From positions 2,356,001 through 2,420,000 of the forward strand of contig NZ_JACIBV010000001.1 in the NCBI RefSeq assembly GCF_014195505.1: a stretch of 64,000 nucleotides of DNA, read 5' to 3'. Shown piece by piece: positions 8,900 through 16,097 of this stretch; the first letter of the stretch is position 1; the number at the start of each line of letters is the position of its first letter. This DNA is from Nonomuraea dietziae (lineage in GTDB: Bacteria > Actinomycetota > Actinomycetes > Streptosporangiales > Streptosporangiaceae). The position numbers and the translations under genes are program-made. The notes beneath the pieces are model-generated. The model ran no database searches. It worked only from the letters and a program-made list of their open reading frames with translations, and was not told the origin of the DNA.

Positions 8900-9893
8900 T
8901 GTACTGCCCAGGGACGTTGGTCAACCTGGTGATGGGTGGTTTGCCGCCGGTAGCGGTGTGGGGCCGGTGGTGATTGTAGTGATGGAGCCAAGCCGGTAGG
9001 GCTTTGCGGCGTGCTCGTTCTGAGGTGTAGAAGCGCCCCAGGGCCCAGCCGTCTGCCAGGGTGCGGTGGAAGCGTTCGACTTTGCCGTTGGTCTGAGGGC
9101 GGTAGGGGCGGGTCTTCTTGGGCCGGATGCCGAGTTCGGCGCACGCATCACGCCAGGCGTGGGATTTGTAGGCCGATCCGTTGTCGCTGAGCACCCGCTG
9201 GATGGTGACACCGCGTTCGGCGAACCAGGCAACGGCGTTGCGCAGGACGTCGATCGCGGTGGCGGCTCTCTCATCGTCACGGATTTCGGCGTAGGCAACG
9301 CGTGAGTGGTCATCGACGACGGTGTGCACGAAGGCGGTGCCGATGCGGGGCTCATAGCGGGTGTTGCGGGCGCCGGTGCGGCGAGCGGTGGCCTCTCGGT
9401 TGCGCTCGCCTTGGACTCTGCCGAGGTAGCGCCAGCCGCCGCCATCGGGGATGTTGCCGAGTTTCTTGACGTCGACGTGCAGCATCGCGCCGGGCCGGTC
9501 GTGCTCGTAGCGTCTGATCGCCTCGCCGGTGGCGCGGTCGATGTGTGAGAGCCGGTTGATCCGGCACCTGCTCAGGACGGCGTGCACGGTCGAGGCCGGC
9601 ATGCCGAGCCGCCCGGCGATCTGGACCGGGCCCAGACGCTGCTTCCATCGCAGGTGCACGATCTTGCGTACTACCGGCTGCGGCGTCCTGGACGGGCTGC
9701 GGTGTGGCCTGGAGGACCGATCGGCCATCGCGGCCGCACCGTGCTGGGCGTAACGACCGGCCCACCGCTTGGCGGTCGGCCAGGACACGTCATAACGCTC
9801 CGCGGCTCTGGCGATCGGCCAGCCGTCATCGACGATCAAGCGCGCCAGCCGAAGACGTGCGCGAGGAGTCAAAGCGGCATTAGCGTGGGACAC
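8895..9893 (-). CDS. IS481-family DDE transposase
   Basis: A 332-aa transposase with an N-terminal helix-turn-helix region (residues 1-120) and an rve/DDE catalytic core. The acidic residues are visible in LHVDVKKLG, LSDNGSAYKS and GKVERFHRTL. The GTG start at 9893 has AGGAGG five bases upstream. The element encodes no stop codon of its own: the last codon (AGC) takes two bases, and the TAG all three, from the target-derived GCTAGC. The frame is intact, so the element is probably functional or recently acquired. Confidence 0.93.
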   Translation of the reverse strand: MSHANAALTPRARLRLARLIVDDGWPIARAAERYDVSWPTAKRWAGRYAQHGAAAMADRSSRPHRSPSRTPQPVVRKIVHLRWKQRLGPVQIAGRLGMPASTVHAVLSRCRINRLSHIDRATGEAIRRYEHDRPGAMLHVDVKKLGNIPDGGGWRYLGRVQGERNREATARRTGARNTRYEPRIGTAFVHTVVDDHSRVAYAEIRDDERAATAIDVLRNAVAWFAERGVTIQRVLSDNGSAYKSHAWRDACAELGIRPKKTRPYRPQTNGKVERFHRTLADGWALGRFYTSERARRKALPAWLHHYNHHRPHTATGGKPPITRLTNVPGQYS

Positions 9894-10013
9894 GAAGGCC
9901 TCCTGTTGGCGGAGCGGTTCCTAGACAGCTCCACTCCACAACCGGAGGCCTTCGTCATCGCAGATTCAGACCATGTCGTCACACAATCTCAACCAACCTG
10001 CCTGGGCAGTACA
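8900..10013. mobile_element. Complete IS481-family insertion sequence
   Basis: A 1,114-bp element. Terminal inverted repeats are TGTACTGCCCAGG at 8900-8912 and its complement at 10001-10013, perfect over 13 bp. The match continues to about 22 bp with two mismatches. It is flanked by the 6-bp direct repeat GCTAGC at both ends and carries one transposase gene on the minus strand. It sits exactly between the convergent stop codons of the UBP zinc-finger and antiporter genes and disrupts neither. Confidence 0.93.
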
Positions 10014-10019
10014 GCTAGC
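10014..10019. repeat. Target-site duplication, right copy (GCTAGC)
   Basis: Second copy of the hexamer flanking the IS481 element. Removing the element plus one copy restores a junction in which the zinc-finger stop and the antiporter stop (10023-10021) are two bases apart. Confidence 0.75.
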
Positions 10020-10020
10020 G

Positions 10021-11589
10021 CTAGCGCTCGAGGATCGCCTCTTCGAAGTCGAGCTCCGCCGTCACCCGGCGGAGCACCTCGTCGTCCAGCCTTCGCTCGT
10101 CGCGCAGCCTGACGAGCACCTCGCGCTCGGCGGCGAGCATCTCCCTGCGCAGGCGCCGGTAGAGGCGGCTGGGCGTCTCCGCGCCGCCCTGGCCGGTGCC
10201 GCCGCCCAGGCGCTCCCAGGCGGTGAGGGCGCGCCGCTCCGACTTCTGCCGCAGCATGTCGATGACCTCGCCGTGGATCTGGTCGCCGGGCTCCTCACGC
10301 AGCACCTCCTCCAGCCTGGCCAGGCCCGCCTCGACGGCGGCCTGCTGGGCGGCGGCCTCCGACAGGTTGTCCTCGTACTCCTCGCGCTCGCTCGAGACGC
10401 GCAGCTTCCTGATCAGCGTGGGGAAGGTCAGGCCCTGAACCAGCAGGGTGAGGATGACGGTGCTGAAGGTCAGGAAGAGCAGCAGGTCGCGCTCGGGGAA
10501 GCCCTCGGGGATGGCGAAGGCGGCCGCCAGCGAGACCACGCCGCGCATGCCCGCCCAGCCGACGATGACCACGTGCTGCCACGGCGGCCTCGGCGCGCTC
10601 TTCAGCCACAGCAGCGGCAGGTAGGCCGAGGGGAAGACCCAGACGAACCTGGCCAGCACGGTGACGGCGAAGATGGCCAGCACGTAGCCCGCCACCTCCC
10701 ATGGGCTGCGGCCCGCCAGCCCGCTGAGCACCGGCACCAGCTGCAGGCCGATCAGCGCGAAGACGATCGACTCCAGCATGAAGTCGACGACCTTCCACAC
10801 CGATGACAGCAGCACCCGGGTGCCCGCGCCGGTGCGGTGCATCCGGTAGCCGAGGTAGAGCCCGACGATCACCACCGCGATCACGCCTGAGGCGTGCACC
10901 GACTCGGCGCCCAGATAGGTGGCGAACGGGATCAGCAGCATCACGGTGTTCTCGACCAGCGCGTCGCGCGTCCGCCCCAGCAGCCAGCCGGACGCCAGCG
11001 CGACGGCGAGGCCGATCAGCACGCCGCCGACGGCGGTGTAGAGGAACTCGCCGACCCCCTCGATCAGGCTGATGCCGTGTCCCACGACCGCGCCGATGGC
11101 GACGCGGTAGACGGTCAGCGCCGTGGCGTCGTTGAACAGGCTCTCGCCGATGAGGATGGTCAGCGGCCTGCGCGGCAGGCCGAGCCTGCGCCCGACCGCG
11201 ACGGCGGCGACGGCGTCGGGAGGGGCGATGATCGCGCCCAGCGCGAACGCGGCGGCCAGGGGCAGGTCGGGCAGCAGCAGATGCACCACGCCGCCGACGA
11301 CCAGCGTGGTGAACAGCACCAGGCCGATCGAGAGCATGCCGATCGCCCGCTTGTTCTCGCGCAGGCTGAGGTAGGAGCTCTCCAGCGCCGCCGAGTAGAG
11401 CAGCGGCGGCAGGAACACGTAGAGGATGAGCTCGGGCTCCAGCTTGATGGAGGGCACGAGCGGCGAGACCACCAACCCTGCCAGCACCAGCAGCAGCGGA
11501 GCGGGCCAGCCCCTTCGCCTGGCCACCCAGGCGACCGCGATCGCCCCGCCCGCCACGAGCAGCCAGTAAAGGCCGGTCGACGCTTCCAC
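10021..11589 (-). CDS. Na+/H+ antiporter, CPA1 (NhaP) family
   Basis: A 522-aa monovalent cation/proton antiporter. About 12 membrane helices fill residues 8-410. The ion-binding motif FALGAIIAPPDAVAA and the downstream LIGESLFNDATA (conserved ND) are intact. A charged helical cytoplasmic tail of ~110 residues follows (about 410-522), rich in Glu and Arg and probably regulatory. The GTG start has GGGGGAG four bases upstream. It converges with the UBP zinc-finger gene across the IS element. A functional link is plausible because zf-UBP domains are, as I recall, found with bacterial NhaP proteins. Confidence 0.9.
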   Translation of the reverse strand: MEASTGLYWLLVAGGAIAVAWVARRRGWPAPLLLVLAGLVVSPLVPSIKLEPELILYVFLPPLLYSAALESSYLSLRENKRAIGMLSIGLVLFTTLVVGGVVHLLLPDLPLAAAFALGAIIAPPDAVAAVAVGRRLGLPRRPLTILIGESLFNDATALTVYRVAIGAVVGHGISLIEGVGEFLYTAVGGVLIGLAVALASGWLLGRTRDALVENTVMLLIPFATYLGAESVHASGVIAVVIVGLYLGYRMHRTGAGTRVLLSSVWKVVDFMLESIVFALIGLQLVPVLSGLAGRSPWEVAGYVLAIFAVTVLARFVWVFPSAYLPLLWLKSAPRPPWQHVVIVGWAGMRGVVSLAAAFAIPEGFPERDLLLFLTFSTVILTLLVQGLTFPTLIRKLRVSSEREEYEDNLSEAAAQQAAVEAGLARLEEVLREEPGDQIHGEVIDMLRQKSERRALTAWERLGGGTGQGGAETPSRLYRRLRREMLAAEREVLVRLRDERRLDDEVLRRVTAELDFEEAILER

Positions 11590-11677
11590 GCGCTCCCCCT
11601 GCTAGGCAGCGGGCCAGGTCAGGCCCGCGGCACGATTCTCACTCGGCACGGGGACATCTTAGACAGGGGCGTGGCGA

Positions 11678-12907
11678 TCACCACTCGCGGCGTTCGGTCC
11701 TGTCTTCCTGGTGCTGCTGCTCGGGGCGCAGGCGCTCGCCGGTGACGAACATCTGGTCGTTGACGTAGGGGCGGTGCATGCTCGGGTCGGGCTGCTGGTG
11801 CGGCGGCTGCGTCTGGTAGGCGCCAGGACCGAGGCCGAGCGGGTCGGCGGGGTTCAGCGGCGACTGCGGGTAGCCGGGCTGCTGGCCGCCGTACTGCTCG
11901 GGTGGCGGGTACTGGCCGGGCCGGCCGTACTGGTCAGACTGCCCGTACTGATCCGGCTTGCCGTACTGGTCAGGCTGGGCGTACCGCTCGGGCTGGGCGT
12001 ACTGCTCGTGCTGGACGTACTGGTCCTGCTGGGTGTACGGCTCGGGCTGCGGGTAGGCCTCGGCGACGGGCCTGCGGCCCGCTCCGGGGATGCCGTGCAT
12101 GGGCGTGCCGAGACCCGCCGCGCCCGGGACCGCCGGGGCGCTCTGCGCGCGCTGGGGCGGCGGCGAGAAGGGGTCGGTGTACGGCGCGGGGGCGGCCTGC
12201 TGCGGCGGCTGGGTGTAGGGGTCCTGGTGGACCGGAAGCTGCTGCGTGGCCGCCTGGTGAAGGGGCTGCTGCGCGGCGAACGGGTCGGAGGGGGTCTGCT
12301 GGTGGGCGCCGCCCTGCCCGGGGAAGCCGAACGGGTCGGTCGACTGGGGCGAGCGCTCGACGGGCAGCTGGTAGTCGGGCATCTGGTAGCCGGGCCCGCC
12401 CAGCGGGTCGGCGGCCCTGGCCGCCTGCGGCTCGGCGGCGCGTGGCCTGCCGTCGGCGCCGATCACGGGCTCGCGCTGGTCCTGGTAGGCCGTGGCGACG
12501 AGCTTGTCCTGCTGCGGCGGCGCCCCCCTGGCGACGAGGACGTCGCTGGGCGCGAGCGTGGCCGTGGGCCTGTCGTCGTGCTGTGGGCGCTGCGGGTCGT
12601 GCTCGAAGGGCGGCGGCCGGTGGTACGTGCCCGTCCCCGGATACTCGCCCACCTCCACGGGGGGCTCGACCACGACGGGCGGCTGCTCGCCGGTGGCCTC
12701 CGCGTAGCCGTCATCGAGGGTGTCGAGCAGCCGCCCGACGTCTTCCATCGGCATCCGGAAACTGCCGGTGCACATCTCCCCTCGCCACAGGCTGAGCACC
12801 AGGGTGCCCTCGTGCCACGTGACCCGGAGACACCGCTCCTGACCTCGTGCATCGAAGAACACTTCGCCGAACGACGGCAACGGGACAACTTCCGACATGG
12901 CAGACAT
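11678..12907 (-). CDS. Conserved actinobacterial protein with a long Q/P/Y-rich disordered tail
   Basis: A 409-aa protein in two parts. Residues ~1-65 form a compact domain (FGEVFFDARGQERCLRV, then WHEGTLVLSLWRGE) that I recognise as conserved in actinobacteria but cannot assign a function. Residues ~90-409 are low-complexity, dominated by Gln, Pro, Tyr, Asp and Gly. Around residues 290-345 there are near-regular units such as YAQPERYAQPDQYGKPDQYG. No membrane segment is seen. Two close ATGs (12907 and 12898) are possible and neither has a clear ribosome site. It is divergent from dinG across 229 bp. Confidence 0.75.
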   Translation of the reverse strand: MSAMSEVVPLPSFGEVFFDARGQERCLRVTWHEGTLVLSLWRGEMCTGSFRMPMEDVGRLLDTLDDGYAEATGEQPPVVVEPPVEVGEYPGTGTYHRPPPFEHDPQRPQHDDRPTATLAPSDVLVARGAPPQQDKLVATAYQDQREPVIGADGRPRAAEPQAARAADPLGGPGYQMPDYQLPVERSPQSTDPFGFPGQGGAHQQTPSDPFAAQQPLHQAATQQLPVHQDPYTQPPQQAAPAPYTDPFSPPPQRAQSAPAVPGAAGLGTPMHGIPGAGRRPVAEAYPQPEPYTQQDQYVQHEQYAQPERYAQPDQYGKPDQYGQSDQYGRPGQYPPPEQYGGQQPGYPQSPLNPADPLGLGPGAYQTQPPHQQPDPSMHRPYVNDQMFVTGERLRPEQQHQEDRTERREW

Positions 12908-13123
12908 ACTGCTTTAACCAGCCTTTATTCGTCCACTCAACCTTCAGAAACCCTAGCGAAACGGGCCTTACGCCCCCACCTCGGGCCCCACACGCCACAG
13001 CAGGAAGATCTTCTTTGACCTGGCGGGTTATCTCCGCAAGTGTGCCACGGGGAACGGCCGACGGGGCCTGGAACGCCAGGATGCGTCCGCCCGATGACTG
13101 CGCGTTCTGTCACCGCGAGCGGG

Positions 13124-13139
13124 TACGGTTTCTGCCGTG
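13124..13139 (+). promoter_or_regulatory. Probable leaderless promoter of dinG
   Basis: TACGGT at 13124-13129, then 7 nt, then GTG 13137, with no ribosome site between. No GAAC-N4-GTTC SOS-type box is visible in the 229-bp upstream region, so damage control by LexA is not evident. Confidence 0.5.
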
Positions 13140-15140
13140 CCGGACTCCACTCTCCCTCCAGTCGAAGAGCTGCTATCCATCGCCGTGGGCGCCCTGGGAG
13201 GGAGCGACCGGCCTGGGCAGATCACCATGGTCAAGGCCGTGCAGAAGGCCATCGACGACGAGGAGCACCTCGCCGTCCAGGCCGGCACGGGCACCGGCAA
13301 GTCGCTGGCCTACCTGGTGCCGTCGATCAGGCACGCGATGGAGTCCGACTCCCCCGTGGTGGTCTCCACCGCCACCATCGCGCTGCAGCGCCAGCTCGTC
13401 GACCGCGACCTGCCGCGCCTGGCCGAGACCCTGGGCAAGGAGCTGCCGCACGAGCCGACCTTCGCCATCCTCAAGGGGCGGCGCAACTACCTGTGCCGCT
13501 ACAAGGCGACGGCGGGGTGGCCCGAGGAGGAGCAGGACCAGCTCTTCGATCCGCGCGAGGTGAGCGCGACGGGCCGGATGGTCCAGCGCATCCAGGAGTG
13601 GGCGGAGGAGACGACCACGGGTGACCGCGACGAGCTGGTCCCCGGCGTCAACGAGCAGGCCTGGCGGCAGTTCTCGGTGAGCGCCAAGGAGTGCCTGGGC
13701 GCCCAGCGCTGCCCGAGCGGCGCCGAGTGCTTCGCCGAGCTCGCCAAGGCGCGCGCGGGAGAGGTCGACGTGGTGGTCACCAACCACGCGCTGCTGGCGA
13801 TCGACGCCATGGAGGGCATGGCGATCCTGCCCGAACACGAGGTGGTGGTCGTCGACGAGGCGCACGAGCTGGTCGACAGGGTCACCTCGGTGGTGACCGA
13901 CGAGCTGTCGGAGGCGGCGATCGCGCTGGCCGTACGGCGGGTCGGCAGGCTCATCGAGCAGCCGATCGCCGACCAGCTCCTCGAGGCGGGCGAAGACCTC
14001 AAGGCGCTGCTGGAGGCGGCGCCGCCCGGCCGCATCGACGAGCTTCCCGAGGTGCTCGGCCTCACCCTGGCCCTCGTGCGCGACAGCGCCGCCAGATGTC
14101 TCACGGCGATGGGCTCGCGCGGCGCCGACAAGGACGACCCTGACAAGGCCGGCCAGCGCAAGGCGGCCTTCACCGCGCTCGACGAGGTGCACGACACCGC
14201 CGTGCGCATGCTCGAGGCCTACGGCCACGCCACCGAGGTCGACAGGGCGGAGGTGGTGTGGCTCGACGGCAGCACCGACCGGCGTCCGGCGACGCTGCGC
14301 GTGGCGCCGCTGAGCGTGGGCGGCATGCTGCGCGACAAGCTGTTCGGCGAGCGCACCGTGGTGCTCACCTCGGCCACGCTCGCGCTGGGCGGCACCTTCG
14401 ACGGCCTGGCCAAGCAGTGGGGGCTCGGCGACCCGGAGCGAAGGAGCTCGGGAGGAGAGAGCGACAGCCGTAAGCGCGGGTGGACGGGCATCGACGTCGG
14501 CTCGCCCTTCGACCATCCGCGCGCGGGCATCCTCTACGTCGCCAAGCACCTGCCCCAGCCGGGGCGCGACGGGCTGCCGCAGGCCTACCTCGACGAGATC
14601 GCCGAGCTGATCGAGGCGGCCGGCGGGCGCACGCTGGGGCTGTTCTCCTCCATGCGGGCGGCCAAGGCCGCCACCGAGGCGCTGCGCGACAGGCTCGACG
14701 TCCCGCTGCTGTGCCAGGGCGACGACTCGACGATGCTGCTGGTCAAGCAGTTCGCCGAGGACGAGCCGACGTGCCTGTTCGGCACGCTGTCGCTGTGGCA
14801 GGGCGTGGACGTGCCCGGGCCGTCGCTGCGGCTGGTGATCATCGACAGGGTGCCGTTCCCCAGGCCCGACGATCCGCTCACCTCCGCCAGGCAGCGGCAC
14901 GTGGTGGCCAAGGGCGGCAACGGGTTCATGGCGGTGGCGGCCAACCACGCGGCGCTGCTGCTGGCGCAGGGGGCGGGGCGGCTGCTGCGGGCGCAGGACG
15001 ACAAGGGAGTGGTGGCGGTGCTCGACCCCCGGCTGGCCACGGCGCGTTACAGCGGGTTCCTGCTGAACTCGCTGCCGCCGTTCTGGAGGACGAGCGACCC
15101 GGCGGTGGTCCGCACCGCTCTGAAACGCCTGACGGGCTGA
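13137..15140 (+). CDS. dinG: ATP-dependent helicase, DinG/XPD-like superfamily 2
   Basis: A 667-aa 5'-3' DNA helicase of the DinG/Rad3 group. Walker A is GTGTGKS (about residue 50) and the DEAH box is VVVVDEAHEL. Four cysteines expected to bind an Fe-S cluster lie between them, in NYLC, KECLGAQRC and AECF. Helicase motif VI appears as LLLAQGAGRLLRAQDDKG. The family unwinds damaged or R-loop-containing DNA. The GTG start follows a leaderless-type promoter. It appears monocistronic; the next gene is convergent. Confidence 0.92.
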   Translation: MPDSTLPPVEELLSIAVGALGGSDRPGQITMVKAVQKAIDDEEHLAVQAGTGTGKSLAYLVPSIRHAMESDSPVVVSTATIALQRQLVDRDLPRLAETLGKELPHEPTFAILKGRRNYLCRYKATAGWPEEEQDQLFDPREVSATGRMVQRIQEWAEETTTGDRDELVPGVNEQAWRQFSVSAKECLGAQRCPSGAECFAELAKARAGEVDVVVTNHALLAIDAMEGMAILPEHEVVVVDEAHELVDRVTSVVTDELSEAAIALAVRRVGRLIEQPIADQLLEAGEDLKALLEAAPPGRIDELPEVLGLTLALVRDSAARCLTAMGSRGADKDDPDKAGQRKAAFTALDEVHDTAVRMLEAYGHATEVDRAEVVWLDGSTDRRPATLRVAPLSVGGMLRDKLFGERTVVLTSATLALGGTFDGLAKQWGLGDPERRSSGGESDSRKRGWTGIDVGSPFDHPRAGILYVAKHLPQPGRDGLPQAYLDEIAELIEAAGGRTLGLFSSMRAAKAATEALRDRLDVPLLCQGDDSTMLLVKQFAEDEPTCLFGTLSLWQGVDVPGPSLRLVIIDRVPFPRPDDPLTSARQRHVVAKGGNGFMAVAANHAALLLAQGAGRLLRAQDDKGVVAVLDPRLATARYSGFLLNSLPPFWRTSDPAVVRTALKRLTG

Positions 15141-15181
15141 GAGCTCCCGCCGGGTCGGAACCGGCCGCCACGGATCCCCTT

Positions 15182-16000
15182 CTATCCCGCGATCACGGGA
15201 TCTCCCACCCGGATCTCGCCCACGTCCCGCGGAACGAGGCGGATGCCGAACCAGGTCTTGCCGTCCCACCTGCGGTGCGCGGCGAGCGTACGGAGAGGCT
15301 CCTTGCCCTTGCGGTAGGTGTGAGGGTCGATGGTGGTCACCGCGCACCGGTCGCACAGCTCGGAGACGCGGAAGGAGACCGTGCCGATGCGGACCTCGCG
15401 CCAGGTGTCCTCCTCGAACGGCTCGGCGCCCTCGACCATCACGCTGGGCCTGAAGCGCAGCGGCGAGAGCGGGCCCGCCGAGGCCTCACCGCGTTCGGCG
15501 GCGCCCTGCTCGATCCATTCGTCGAGCCTGCGCGAGGAGGCCGTGGTGATGAGCAGCAGCGGGGCGTCCCATGCGAAGCTCACCACCTCGCCGGGCAGTC
15601 CGCCGTGGGCGGGGTCGACGGAGCGGCGGGCGGGATCGTCGAGCCACACCAGCCTGGCGGGGACGCCGAGCAGCTCGGTGAACCACGCGTGCGCCTCGGG
15701 CGCGGCCAGCATGGCGTGGTCGAGGCCGGTGAAACCCACGGGCACTCTCGGGCCGTCCGCGGGCGGCACCCTGAGATCGGGCAGGCCCCGCGCGGACAGC
15801 AGCAGGCCGCCCGCAGGGAGCTCGGTGGCCGTGACGGCGAGCAGACGGGGGTACTCGCCGAGCCAGAGGTTGTCGCCGTCGGGGCCGACCACGGCCCAGC
15901 GGCGATCGCCTTCGAGGCCCCACGGGTGGACGTGGGCGCGGTCGACCGCCCGTCCGGTCACCGATTTGATCGGGTAGACATGGATCTCCGAGAGAATCAC
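15182..16000 (-). CDS. MOSC domain protein (MOSC-N plus MOSC)
   Basis: A 272-aa protein with an N-terminal MOSC-N beta-barrel (IHVYPIKSVTG at the start) and a C-terminal MOSC domain. The conserved cysteine expected to ligate the molybdenum cofactor is in SELCDRCAVTTID (about residue 222). Relatives are mARC-type reductases of N-hydroxylated compounds, or sulfur carriers. No partner flavoprotein or ferredoxin is adjacent, so the substrate is unknown. The GTG start follows TACAGT by 7 nt. Confidence 0.85.
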   Translation of the reverse strand: MILSEIHVYPIKSVTGRAVDRAHVHPWGLEGDRRWAVVGPDGDNLWLGEYPRLLAVTATELPAGGLLLSARGLPDLRVPPADGPRVPVGFTGLDHAMLAAPEAHAWFTELLGVPARLVWLDDPARRSVDPAHGGLPGEVVSFAWDAPLLLITTASSRRLDEWIEQGAAERGEASAGPLSPLRFRPSVMVEGAEPFEEDTWREVRIGTVSFRVSELCDRCAVTTIDPHTYRKGKEPLRTLAAHRRWDGKTWFGIRLVPRDVGEIRVGDPVIAG

Positions 16001-16013
16001 GCCCTTTACTGTA
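15998..16013 (-). promoter_or_regulatory. Probable leaderless promoter of the MOSC gene
   Basis: On the minus strand TACAGT (16013-16008) is followed by 7 nt and the GTG start. The overlapping palindromes at 16015-16034 sit directly upstream, covering the spacer and -35 zone. Confidence 0.5.
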
Positions 16014-16014
16014 G

Positions 16015-16034
16015 CTCTCGAGAGAGCGCTCTCT
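16015..16034. promoter_or_regulatory. Two overlapping palindromes, candidate operator
   Basis: CTCTCGAGAG (16015-16024) is a perfect 10-bp palindrome. It overlaps a perfect 14-bp palindrome, AGAGAGCGCTCTCT (16021-16034). They lie between the divergent MOSC and AAA-regulator genes, next to the MOSC -10 box, where a bound repressor would block transcription. The binding protein is unknown. Confidence 0.45.
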
Positions 16035-16097
16035 GGCGATCTGCTCTAGACCGGGGCACGGGTTTTTGTCGGCACCAACCGCTACCTTCTGAGCAGG

